From DATARH01 sp036008175 (GTDB lineage Bacteria > Pseudomonadota > Alphaproteobacteria > ATCC43930 > CGMCC-115725), in NCBI GenBank assembly GCA_036008175.1, contig DASYOB010000062.1, forward strand, positions 1-64,000: a DNA stretch of 64,000 bases. The letters are read 5' to 3'. The notes beneath the pieces are model-generated. The model had not been told where the DNA came from and made no database searches. It saw only the letters and a program-made list of their open reading frames with translations. Below are positions 24,495 through 32,265 of this stretch, piece by piece (positions within the stretch are counted from its first letter, which is position 1; every line of letters begins with the position of its first letter). A program made the translations under genes and the position numbers.

Positions 24495-24834
24495 AGTGGG
24501 TGCACCAGCCGCGTGGGCTGATCCGGCCTTCGACAAGCTCGCAATCGTGCGGCTTCACGAAATGAGTACAGAGGCCGCACCGCTCGCGTCCGTGCGGGTG
24601 GGTTTGATAGCGGGCCTCTTTCTTCGACTCCTTGGCGGCCGCCGCGGGGGGCGGAGGTGGCGCCGGCTCGGCTATCGGTGGCGGCGCGGGTGGGACCACC
24701 GGTGCCGGCGGCGGGGCAGTCCGCGCGCTCGACCCACAGCCGGCCGTGAGCGCCGAGGCGCCCGCCACCCCGACGATTGCGGCGGCATTACGCAACATCG
24801 CCCGTCGGGACAGCTTCTCGTCACTCTGGGTCAT
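24478..24834 (-). CDS. High-potential iron-sulfur protein, Tat-exported
   Basis: 118 aa. Four cysteines (86, 89, 98, 111) in the HiPIP pattern C-G-L-C...H-D-C...R-G-W-C-T hold a cubane [4Fe-4S] cluster for periplasmic electron transfer to respiratory or photosynthetic complexes. N-terminal Tat signal: SRRAMLRNAAAIVGVAGASA. A lipobox-like TAGC ends at Cys33 and is followed by a ~35-residue Pro/Ala tether, so the protein may be membrane-anchored by a lipid. Start ATG at 24834. Convergent with the LysR gene. Confidence 0.85.
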   Translation of the reverse strand: MTQSDEKLSRRAMLRNAAAIVGVAGASALTAGCGSSARTAPPPAPVVPPAPPPIAEPAPPPPPAAAAKESKKEARYQTHPHGRERCGLCTHFVKPHDCELVEGRISPRGWCTHFTAAG

Positions 24835-24956
24835 AAAATCCCTCCCTATTGTCGCAACGCGCGAGAAACGTTGGTTACAAAGGAAAGTTCCTCTAGTGCC
24901 TGGGTTCTCTTGCCGCGCGTTTGACACGAGGGGCGCGTGATCCCAAATCTTCCCAT

Positions 24957-25368
24957 GCCAGACGGTCGGATGGCCGCTCTTCGCCCGGGCTGATTCCGGG
25001 CGGAGGGAGGAAAGTCCGGGCTCCACGGAGGCACGGTGCCGGGTAACCCCCGGCGGGGGCGACCCCAGGGAAAGTGCCACAGAAACACACCGCCGAGCCC
25101 ATCGACCCTTTTGGGATGCTGGGCGGCAAGGGTGAAATGGTGCGGTAAGAGCGCACCGCGCCGCCGGCAACGGCGGCGGCAGGGTAAACCCCACCGGGAG
25201 CAAGACCAAGTAGGAGCGGCAGGCGGTGCGGCGACAGCCGTGCTGCCGGGCGGGCCTTCCGCGCCGCCGCTCGGGTCGGTCGCGCGAGGCGTTCGGCAAC
25301 GAACGTCCCAGATGAATGGCCATCCCCGCTCTTCGGCGGGACAGAACCCGGCTTACAGACCGTCTGGC
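24957..25368 (+). ncRNA. rnpB: RNase P RNA (class A)
   Basis: Catalytic RNA that trims the 5' leader of tRNA precursors. The universal cores are present: GAGGAAAGTCCGGGCTCCAC near 25010, AGGGTGAAATGGTGCGGTAA near 25130, and ACAGAACCCGGCTTACAGAC near the 3' end. P1 pairs GCCAGACGGTC at the 5' end with GACCGTCTGGC at the 3' end. A TTGACA at 24921-24926 is its probable -35 box; the matching -10 (CAAATC) is weak. Confidence 0.96.
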
Positions 25369-25517
25369 ATAATGCTAAGCGAAGATTAACAATAGAACGT
25401 AATAGGAACACGCGCGTTCCCCTCCCGGGTGCGGGTCACCTAGCTCGCGACTACTGGTTTGATCGAGTATGCGAGGCAGTGAACATTTCGCCTTTGCGAT
25501 TTTCTACTCGAAAAGGG

Positions 25518-25558
25518 TTGACGTCCCAAACTATCCCATGATATCCCAATTCCACCCA
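25518..25558 (+). promoter_or_regulatory. dcw promoter with four MraZ-binding repeats
   Basis: CCCA occurs at 25525, 25535, 25545 and 25555, each separated by exactly six bases (10-bp period). On the other strand this is four TGGG repeats, the known MraZ box, with one more repeat than the common three. They overlap the spacer and -10 of a promoter whose -35 is TTGACG (25518-25523) and whose -10 is ATATCC (25541-25546). MraZ would therefore repress its own operon. Confidence 0.85.
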
Positions 25559-25564
25559 TAGGCG

Positions 25565-25599
25565 AGCGTCGTCGGTTGGGGGGAACGTCTGACGACGCT
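25565..25599 (+). repeat. Inverted repeat in the mraZ leader
   Basis: AGCGTCGTC (25565-25573) pairs with GACGACGCT (25591-25599), giving a 9-bp stem with a G-rich loop in the 5' leader of the dcw transcript. No T-run follows, so it is not a terminator. Confidence 0.45.
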
Positions 25600-25649
25600 A
25601 CCGGGCCGCCCCTTGCCGGGCGTCTATGGGCGAGCGTTGGGGGAAGCAA

Positions 25650-26120
25650 GTGGAGCTGTTTCTATCCACTTACGTGAATAAGGTCGACCGCAAGGGGCGT
25701 GTTTCAGTGCCGGCGACCTTTCGCTCCACCCTCGCCACCAATCGCGAGCCCAATCTGCTCGTCCTTTTCCCGTCTAACAGAGCACCGGCACTCGATGGCG
25801 CCGGCAGCGATTATGTCGAGGAAATGAAGGATCGGGTGGAAACCGTCGACCAATTCTCCGACGAGCACGAGAATCTTTCACTCTTCTTCGCGGAGGCACA
25901 TGCGCTGACGATGGACGGCGAGGGTCGCATAATCTTGCCTGAATCGCTGAAGGACTACGCTCACATCACCACCGATGTCGCCTTTGTCGGTCTCGGCGCG
26001 ATGTTTCAGCTCTGGGAGCCAGGCCGCTATTCCGAGCATCGCGCGGCGGTGCGCGAGAGGGCGCGCACGCAGGGCACGACATTGCCGGCGCGCGGCGGCC
26101 TGCCGCGGCGGCCCTCATGA
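25650..26120 (+). CDS. mraZ: Transcriptional regulator MraZ
   Basis: 156 aa. Two SpoVT/AbrB-like half-domains: KVDRKGRVSVPATFRSTL at ~10-27 and MDGEGRIILPESLKDYA at ~90-106, each with the D-x-K/E-G-R-[IV]-x-[LV]-P core. MraZ forms a ring oligomer that binds TGGG repeats and represses the dcw operon. The GTG at 25650 is chosen for its GGGGGAAG ribosome site and because proteins of the family start M-x-L-F-L-S; the ATG at 25626 lacks one. Ends in an ATGA overlap with rsmH. Confidence 0.95.
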   Translation: MELFLSTYVNKVDRKGRVSVPATFRSTLATNREPNLLVLFPSNRAPALDGAGSDYVEEMKDRVETVDQFSDEHENLSLFFAEAHALTMDGEGRIILPESLKDYAHITTDVAFVGLGAMFQLWEPGRYSEHRAAVRERARTQGTTLPARGGLPRRPS

Positions 26121-27190
26121 GCCGGGGACGCAGGACGCCGGCGGCGAAATCGCGCCGCAGGACCGCATTGCCTGTCGCCGACGCAGCGCCGCCGGCCGCG
26201 GATCATATCCCGGTCCTGCGTGGCGCGATGCTCGCTGCGCTGGCGCCGCGCGACGACGCCCTCTACATCGACGCCACCTTTGGGGCCGGCGGCTACAGCG
26301 CCGCCCTGCTCGAAGCGGCGAGATGCAGCGTGCTGGGCATCGACCGAGATCCCGCGGCGCAGCAGCGTGGCGCCGAGCTGGCAGCCCGGCACCAAGGTCG
26401 CCTTCGCGTTATCGAGGGCCGCTTTGGCGACATGGAGCGCCTTGTCGCGCCGGTAATGCCCGGCCAAATCGCCGGCGTCGCGTTCGATCTCGGCGTCTCG
26501 TCGATGCAGCTCGACAGCCCCGAGCGCGGTTTTTCGTTCCGCACCGACGGACCGCTCGACATGCGCATGGGCGCCGGGGGCGAAAGCGCCGCCGACCTGG
26601 TCGAGCGGCTTTCCGAAGAGGAATTGGCCGAGCTGATCCGCACGCTCGGCGAGGAGCGGTACGCCCGCCGGGTCGCGCGAGCGATCGCCGCGACGCGAAC
26701 ACGGACACCAATCCGCCGAACGGTGCAGCTCGCCGACATCGTTCGTGCCGCGATCCCCGGCCGTGAACCCGGCCTCGACCCGGCCACACGCACCTTCCAG
26801 GCCTTGCGCATCGCGGTAAACGATGAGCTCGGCGAACTCGATCGCGGGCTCGCGGCGGCAGAGCGATTGCTGATGCCGGGCGGCCGGCTCGCCGTCGTCG
26901 CGTTCCATTCGCTGGAAGATGCCCGGGTAAAGTCGTTTTTGCGCCACCGTAGCGGCACGGCGACCGGCGGCTCGCGTCATCTGCCGCCGCCTGCCGGAAT
27001 GCCGCGAGCGAGCTTCCATTTGCTCACGCGGCGGGCGATGCGGCCGAGCCTGGACGAGATCGCACGGAACCCTCGCGCTCGCTCGGCCCGGCTGCGCGCG
27101 GCCGAGCGCGCCTCGACGCCACCGTGGCCGGCACTCGCTGCGGCCACCGCCGCCGGCCTGTTTCCGAGCCGGGAAGGGCATGCGCGATGA
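26117..27190 (+). CDS. rsmH: 16S rRNA (cytosine-1402-N4)-methyltransferase
   Basis: 357 aa. S-adenosylmethionine enzyme that methylates N4 of C1402 in the ribosomal P site. DHIPVLRGAMLAAL and DATFGAGGYSAALLEA (the SAM loop) at the N-terminus, FDLGVSSMQLD and RGFSFRTDGPLDMRM in the middle, and AFHSLEDARVKSFLR near the end are the family signatures. About 30 extra basic residues precede the domain. Second dcw gene, overlapping both neighbours by four bases. Confidence 0.96.
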   Translation: MSRGRRTPAAKSRRRTALPVADAAPPAADHIPVLRGAMLAALAPRDDALYIDATFGAGGYSAALLEAARCSVLGIDRDPAAQQRGAELAARHQGRLRVIEGRFGDMERLVAPVMPGQIAGVAFDLGVSSMQLDSPERGFSFRTDGPLDMRMGAGGESAADLVERLSEEELAELIRTLGEERYARRVARAIAATRTRTPIRRTVQLADIVRAAIPGREPGLDPATRTFQALRIAVNDELGELDRGLAAAERLLMPGGRLAVVAFHSLEDARVKSFLRHRSGTATGGSRHLPPPAGMPRASFHLLTRRAMRPSLDEIARNPRARSARLRAAERASTPPWPALAAATAAGLFPSREGHAR

Positions 27191-27780
27191 TCCGCCTCGG
27201 CGCGCTGTTCTGGCTGCTGCTGGTCGTGTCGGCCGGCTTTGTCACGTTCAAGGTCAAATATGCCGTCCAGGACATCGAGGACGAGCTCAACCGCGTGCGC
27301 AAGCAGACGATCGCCGAGCAGCAGGAGATCCGCGTGCTCAATGCGGAATGGACTTATCTCAATCAGCCGGAACGCCTTGCCGAACTGAACCGGCGTTTCC
27401 TGCAGCTGGCGCCGATCGGGACGAAACAGTTGCAGCAGAAGGCCGAGGACATTCCGCTGCGTCCGTTGCCCCCGCCGATTGCTCCTCCGGACGTTCTCGT
27501 CGCCGCGACAACCGACCCACCACCGGCAGCGCAATCCGCGGCGGCTGCCTCAGCAGGCGATGAGTCCTTGCCTGCGGCACCTGCCGCGTCGAGTGGCGCG
27601 CCCGCTCTCGCCGCGCTGGCGATCAGCCCGGCTTCTGCAAGCGAATTGCCGGTTGCGGCAGCGACCCTCAAACCAGGCTCGGCTAAACCCGGCGCACCGG
27701 TCCGCCTAGCGAAGGCCACTGCGGGCTTGCAGCCACGCTCGCTCGACGAGCTGTTTTCCCAAGTGGCCGAGACCCGATAA
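27187..27780 (+). CDS. ftsL: Cell division protein FtsL-like
   Basis: 197 aa. A short cytoplasmic start, one transmembrane helix (LGALFWLLLVVSAGFVTF), then a coiled coil (VQDIEDELNRVRKQTIAEQQ) and the motif EWTYLNQPERLAELNRRF. This matches FtsL, which bridges FtsQ/FtsB to FtsWI at the septum. The position between rsmH and ftsI confirms it. The C-terminal ~110 residues are an Ala/Pro-rich low-complexity tail longer than in E. coli. Confidence 0.85.
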   Translation: MIRLGALFWLLLVVSAGFVTFKVKYAVQDIEDELNRVRKQTIAEQQEIRVLNAEWTYLNQPERLAELNRRFLQLAPIGTKQLQQKAEDIPLRPLPPPIAPPDVLVAATTDPPPAAQSAAAASAGDESLPAAPAASSGAPALAALAISPASASELPVAAATLKPGSAKPGAPVRLAKATAGLQPRSLDELFSQVAETR

Positions 27781-29543
27781 TGCAATCGATGCAGCGCCTC
27801 GACGAAAATCCGTGCCGACCACGGCACTTCAAGCCGCCGCCGCCCTGCGCCCCCGTTGTCAGCGACGAACGCGCGGCGCAGTTGCTGGAAACCTGTCGCA
27901 CCCGGCTGCTGGCGACCGCGGCCTTGTTCGCCGTCGTCTTCATCGTCGTCGCGCTGCGGCTCGCCGAGATCGTCCTGCTCTCCGGCGGCAGCGCCGAATC
28001 GCATGCCGGCCGCATCCGGCCGATTGCCGCGCCATTGCCGGTGCGCGCCGACATCCTCGACCGCACTGGCAGCCTGCTCGCAACGACGCTCGACAGCCCG
28101 TCGCTGTACGCGGATCCGCGGCAGATACTCGACGCGGGCGAGGCGACGCGAGCGTTGTCGACCGTGTTGCCGCAGCTCGATGCGGCGGAAATCCAGGCTA
28201 AGCTGACCTCCGGCAAAAGCTTTGTCTGGCTGAAGCGCCACCTGACGCCAAAGCAGGTCTACGATGTAAACCGGCTTGGCATTCCTGGCTTGCAGTTCGA
28301 GCACGAAGAGCGCCGAGTCTATCCGTTCAGCGATCTGGCCGCGCACGTCGTCGGCTACTGCGGCATCGACAACAACGGGCTCGCCGGCATCGAGCGGGCG
28401 CTCGACGAGAGAACCAAGAGCAGCCGCCAGCCGATAGAGCTGGCGCTGGATGCTCGGGTGCAATTCATCCTGCACGAGGAGTTGAGCCGGGTCATTACCG
28501 ATTTCAGCGCCAAGGGCGCCGCCGGCATCATCATGGATGTGCGAACCGGCGAGATCATCGCCATGGTTTCGCTGCCGGATTTCGACCCAAACCACCCGGG
28601 CGCGATGAACCCGGCCGAAGCCAAGGAGCGCATCTTCAACAAGATTACGCTCGGCGATTACGAGATGGGTTCGGCGTTCAAGATCTTTAACACGGCGATG
28701 GCGCTCGACGGCGGCACCGCGACGATGACCAAGACCTACGACGCCGTCCACGACATCCGTATCGGCCGCTTCACAATCAGCGACTATCATGGCAAGCACC
28801 GGATGCTGAGCGTGCCCGAGATCTTTATGTACTCGTCGAATCTCGGCTCGGCCCGCATGGCGATGGAAGCGGGCGCGGAACGGCAGCGCGCGTTCCTCGC
28901 CCGGCTCGGCCTGTTGCGGCCGGTGCCAATCGAGTTCGACGAGGTTTCGAAACCGCATTTCCCGAGCCTGTGGCGCGAGGTCAACGTCATCACCATCGCC
29001 TACGGGCACGGCATCGCCGTCACCCCGCTGCACGTTGCCACGGCGGTATCGGCGATCGTCAACGGCGGCATTCTGCGGCCTCCGTCCATTCTCAAACTGC
29101 CGCCCGGAACGGCGCCGTCCGGCGAGCGGGTGCTCACTGAAAAAACCTCGGAGCAGATGCGCAAATTGATGCGGTTGGTCGTGGAATACGGCACCGCTAA
29201 GCTCGCGGCGGCGCCCGGCTATGTCGTCGGTGGCAAGACCGGCACAGCGGAAAAGAACTCGGGCGGTCACTACCAGGAGAAGAAGCTCGTTTCCGATTTT
29301 GTTGCTGTCTTTCCGATGCAGGACCCGAGGTACCTGGTGCTCACTCTGGTCGACGAGCCGCACGGCACCAAGGAAAGCCATGGCTACGCGACAGCCGGCT
29401 GGACGGTTGTGCCGGCGACCAGCCGGGTCATCCAGCGCATCGCGCCGCTCCTTGGCGTTCAGCCTGTCGACGAAGCATCACCTGCGATCACAAAAGCGTT
29501 AGCAGTAGAGAGTCTGCAGGGAAAACGGATTGAATCTTACTGA
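27780..29543 (+). CDS. ftsI: Peptidoglycan D,D-transpeptidase FtsI (PBP3)
   Basis: 587 aa. One N-terminal transmembrane helix (~40-62), a pedestal domain (RADILDRTGSLLATTLDS...), then the transpeptidase domain with S-x-x-K as GSAFKIF, S-x-N as YSSNLGS and K-T-G as GKTGTAEK. It cross-links septal peptidoglycan together with FtsW. The start overlaps the ftsL stop by one base. A second open frame of similar length on the opposite strand is only a codon-bias shadow. Confidence 0.96.
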   Translation: MQSMQRLDENPCRPRHFKPPPPCAPVVSDERAAQLLETCRTRLLATAALFAVVFIVVALRLAEIVLLSGGSAESHAGRIRPIAAPLPVRADILDRTGSLLATTLDSPSLYADPRQILDAGEATRALSTVLPQLDAAEIQAKLTSGKSFVWLKRHLTPKQVYDVNRLGIPGLQFEHEERRVYPFSDLAAHVVGYCGIDNNGLAGIERALDERTKSSRQPIELALDARVQFILHEELSRVITDFSAKGAAGIIMDVRTGEIIAMVSLPDFDPNHPGAMNPAEAKERIFNKITLGDYEMGSAFKIFNTAMALDGGTATMTKTYDAVHDIRIGRFTISDYHGKHRMLSVPEIFMYSSNLGSARMAMEAGAERQRAFLARLGLLRPVPIEFDEVSKPHFPSLWREVNVITIAYGHGIAVTPLHVATAVSAIVNGGILRPPSILKLPPGTAPSGERVLTEKTSEQMRKLMRLVVEYGTAKLAAAPGYVVGGKTGTAEKNSGGHYQEKKLVSDFVAVFPMQDPRYLVLTLVDEPHGTKESHGYATAGWTVVPATSRVIQRIAPLLGVQPVDEASPAITKALAVESLQGKRIESY

Positions 29544-31011
29544 GCTGATTGGCCCGGCCACCGCCTCCCCGACGGCCGCACAGCTCGACGATCGCGAGAT
29601 TGCCGGGATCACCGCCGATTCCCGCCAGGTAAGGCAGGGTTTTCTGTTCGCCGCGCTGCGCGGTACGCAATCCGATGGCCGCACCTTCGCCGGCGAAGCG
29701 GCGAAGAAGGGCGCGGTGGCAATCCTAACCGACGACGACGCTGCGCTGGTGCTCGATCAGGACAGCCGGCGCCGCATCGCTATCATTACCGATCCCAACC
29801 CGCACCGCCGTCTCGCCCTGCTGGCCGCGCGCTTCTGCGCACGGCAGCCGCGCACGATCGCCGCGGTCACCGGCACCAATGGCAAGACTTCGGTGGCCCA
29901 CTTCACGCGCGAGATCTGGGCGGCGCTGGGATATCGCGCGGCGAGTCTCGGCACGCTCGGCCTCGTTTCGCCGGCCGGACGGCGCGGCGGCTCGCTGACG
30001 ACGCCCGATCCGGTCGGCCTTCACCACGAGCTCGCTATCTTGGCCGAGGACGGGATCGACCGTGTCGCGATAGAAGCCTCAAGTCACGGTCTGGCCCAGT
30101 TTCGCCTGGACGGGGTTAGGATCGGGGCGGCGGCATTCACCAACCTGACCCGCGATCACCTCGACTACCACGGCGACATGGCGTCGTACCGCGCCGCCAA
30201 GGATCGGCTTTTCACCGACCTGTTGCCACCAGATGGAGCTGCCATCCTCAACGCGGACAGCCCCGAATTCGAGCGCCTCGCCGCCCTCTGTCGCGAGCGC
30301 GAACATCGGGTGATCGGCTATGGCGCCGCTGCGTCCACCGAGCTTCGGCTCCTAGACCGTAATCCGACCCATGACGGCCAGCATGTCGGCCTTGCCGTCT
30401 TCGGCGACCGCTACGACATCGATCTGCCGCTCGTCGGCGATTTCCAGGCGATGAACGTGCTGGCGGCGCTCGGCATCGCCATCGCCACCGGCGCGCCGGT
30501 TTCGGAGGCGGTCGCGACGCTGTCGCGACTGAGCGGCGTCCCGGGTCGCATGCAATGGATCGGCGGGACCGCCGCCGGCGCGGCGGTGTTCGTCGATTAC
30601 GCCCACACCCCGGACGCGCTGGCTACGGTCCTCGCGGCGCTGCGGCCGCACGCAAAAGGGCAGCTCGCGATTGTTTTCGGCGCGGGCGGCGATCGCGACC
30701 GCGGCAAGAGGCCACTGATGGGCCGGGTCGCGGCGGAATGGGCCGACCTTGTCTACGTCACCGATGACAACCCGCGTGGCGAGGCCCCGGGCGAGATCCG
30801 CCGCGCTATCCTGGCCGCCGCGCCCACGGCGGTGGAGATAGGAGACCGCCGCTTAGCGATCGAAGCGGCGATCGCCGAACTGCGTGCCGGGGATGTTCTT
30901 GTCATTGCCGGCAAGGGTCACGAGACCGGCCAGATCATCGGCCACGAGGTGCTGCCGTTTGACGACGCCCTCGTAGCGCGCGAGGCGCTTGCCGTCACGG
31001 CGGGGCGATGA
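29530..31011 (+). CDS. murE: UDP-MurNAc-L-Ala-D-Glu:meso-diaminopimelate ligase
   Basis: 493 aa. Adds the third residue to the peptidoglycan precursor. ATP loop AVTGTNGKTSVAHF; DNPRGEAPGEI contains the D-N-P-R motif that selects meso-diaminopimelate; the central DYAHTPDALATVL is intact. The start is a TTG at 29530 inside the end of ftsI, with AGGGA eight bases upstream. The TGA stop is overlapped by an ATG that in most relatives begins murF, which here is reduced to a scar. Confidence 0.95.
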   Translation: MNLTELIGPATASPTAAQLDDREIAGITADSRQVRQGFLFAALRGTQSDGRTFAGEAAKKGAVAILTDDDAALVLDQDSRRRIAIITDPNPHRRLALLAARFCARQPRTIAAVTGTNGKTSVAHFTREIWAALGYRAASLGTLGLVSPAGRRGGSLTTPDPVGLHHELAILAEDGIDRVAIEASSHGLAQFRLDGVRIGAAAFTNLTRDHLDYHGDMASYRAAKDRLFTDLLPPDGAAILNADSPEFERLAALCREREHRVIGYGAAASTELRLLDRNPTHDGQHVGLAVFGDRYDIDLPLVGDFQAMNVLAALGIAIATGAPVSEAVATLSRLSGVPGRMQWIGGTAAGAAVFVDYAHTPDALATVLAALRPHAKGQLAIVFGAGGDRDRGKRPLMGRVAAEWADLVYVTDDNPRGEAPGEIRRAILAAAPTAVEIGDRRLAIEAAIAELRAGDVLVIAGKGHETGQIIGHEVLPFDDALVAREALAVTAGR

Positions 31012-31173
31012 CCTCGCAGGGTGGGTTGTGGGCCACTTCCGATACGGCTATCCCTTTCCAGATAAGCGGACCGCTGATCGGGCAAGTCTCGGTTTCCCGC
31101 TCTCCATCCGGTCGCATCGGCAGCATCGTCGAGCGGCTGACCCTGCAAGCGATGCCCGCCGCAACAGGACCGC
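31008..31173 (+). pseudogene. Probable murF deletion scar
   Basis: Murein-cluster order calls for murF here. The ATG at 31008 overlaps the murE stop as ATGA, as a murF start would. The frame reads MTSQGGLWATSDTAI, similar to MurF starts (LWTSAEAAAATGG-like). It soon becomes PSGRIGSIVERLTLQAM, similar to MurF C-termini (G-S-x-x-S-R-M-G-x-I-V-E-x-L). About 400 central codons are missing, and the frame runs out of phase into mraY. The simplest reading is an internal in-frame deletion. A chance resemblance of short ends, or an assembly collapse, cannot be excluded. Confidence 0.45.
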
Positions 31174-32259
31174 ATGCTCTATTTTCTGTTTCCGCTGGCC
31201 GATCAGTTTCACGGCCTCAATCTCCTCCGCTACATCACTTTCCGCTCCGGAGGCGCGGTCGTCACGGCTCTGTTGATCAGCTTCGTCCTGGGGCCGCGTA
31301 TTATCGCCTGGCTCAAATCGAAGCAGGGCGACGGCCAGCCCATCCGCACCGACGGGCCGCAGCAGCATCTGGTCCGCAAGAAGGGAACGCCGACCATGGG
31401 CGGTGTTCTGATCCTGCTCGCGTTGAGCGTCTCGACACTGCTCTGGGCTGATCTCGGAAACCCGTATGTTTGGATTGTCCTGGCGATGACAGTCGGGTTT
31501 GGTTTGATCGGATTTTTTGACGACTACAAGAAGCTCACGCAGCGCTCGCATCATGGATTGCCGGCTCGGGTCAAACTGCTCCTGGAGATTGTCCTCGCCG
31601 GCGCCGCCTGCGTCGCCCTCGCCTTCATCATGCGCCAGCCGATCGCCAATTCGATCGCCGTGCCCTTCGCGAAAAACCTCCTGCTGAATCTGGGCTGGTT
31701 CTTCTTGCCGTTCGGCGTTGTGGTAATTGCTGGTGCATCGAACGCCGTCAATCTGACCGACGGCCTCGACGGGCTCGCCATCGGTCCCTCACTGATCGCG
31801 ATCGGCTGCTTCGGCTTCATCGCCTACGTCGTCGGCAACGTGGTATTCGCCAACTACCTGCAGCTCCATCACGTCCCGCGCGCCGACGAACTGGCGGTGT
31901 TCTGCGGCGCGATGGTCGGAGCGGGGCTTGGCTTCCTGTGGTTCAACGCGCCGCCGGCGAGCGTCTTCATGGGCGACACCGGATCGTTGTCGATCGGCGC
32001 CGCGCTCGGCACGATCAGCATCATCACCAAGCATGAGTTGGTGCTCGCTATCATCGGCGGCCTGTTCGTGCTTGAGGCGGTGTCGGTCATCGTTCAGGTC
32101 GCAAGCTTCAAAATGACCGGTCGCCGAGTGTTCCGTATGGCGCCGCTCCATCATCATTTCGAGCAGAAGGGTTGGGAGGAACCGACGATCGTCATCCGCT
32201 TCTGGATCATCGCCTCGATCCTGGCGATCGCCGGGCTGGCGACGCTGAAGCTGCGGTAG
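31174..32259 (+). CDS. mraY: Phospho-MurNAc-pentapeptide-transferase
   Basis: 361 aa, about ten transmembrane helices. Makes lipid I from UDP-MurNAc-peptide and undecaprenyl phosphate. Active-site motifs: TMGGVLIL, GFFDDYKKLTQR (Asp-Asp), NAVNLTDGLDGLA, SVFMGDTGSLSIG, and the cytoplasmic APLHHHFEQKGW. Its normal substrate requires MurF, whose gene is missing from this cluster. Confidence 0.97.
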   Translation: MLYFLFPLADQFHGLNLLRYITFRSGGAVVTALLISFVLGPRIIAWLKSKQGDGQPIRTDGPQQHLVRKKGTPTMGGVLILLALSVSTLLWADLGNPYVWIVLAMTVGFGLIGFFDDYKKLTQRSHHGLPARVKLLLEIVLAGAACVALAFIMRQPIANSIAVPFAKNLLLNLGWFFLPFGVVVIAGASNAVNLTDGLDGLAIGPSLIAIGCFGFIAYVVGNVVFANYLQLHHVPRADELAVFCGAMVGAGLGFLWFNAPPASVFMGDTGSLSIGAALGTISIITKHELVLAIIGGLFVLEAVSVIVQVASFKMTGRRVFRMAPLHHHFEQKGWEEPTIVIRFWIIASILAIAGLATLKLR

Positions 32260-32265
32260 GCCCCC

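Noticed and set aside
27363..29381. 672-aa open frame antisense to ftsI and ftsL
   Set aside because: It mirrors the third-position GC bias of the real genes, has no family motif, and the sense strand carries complete FtsL and FtsI motifs.
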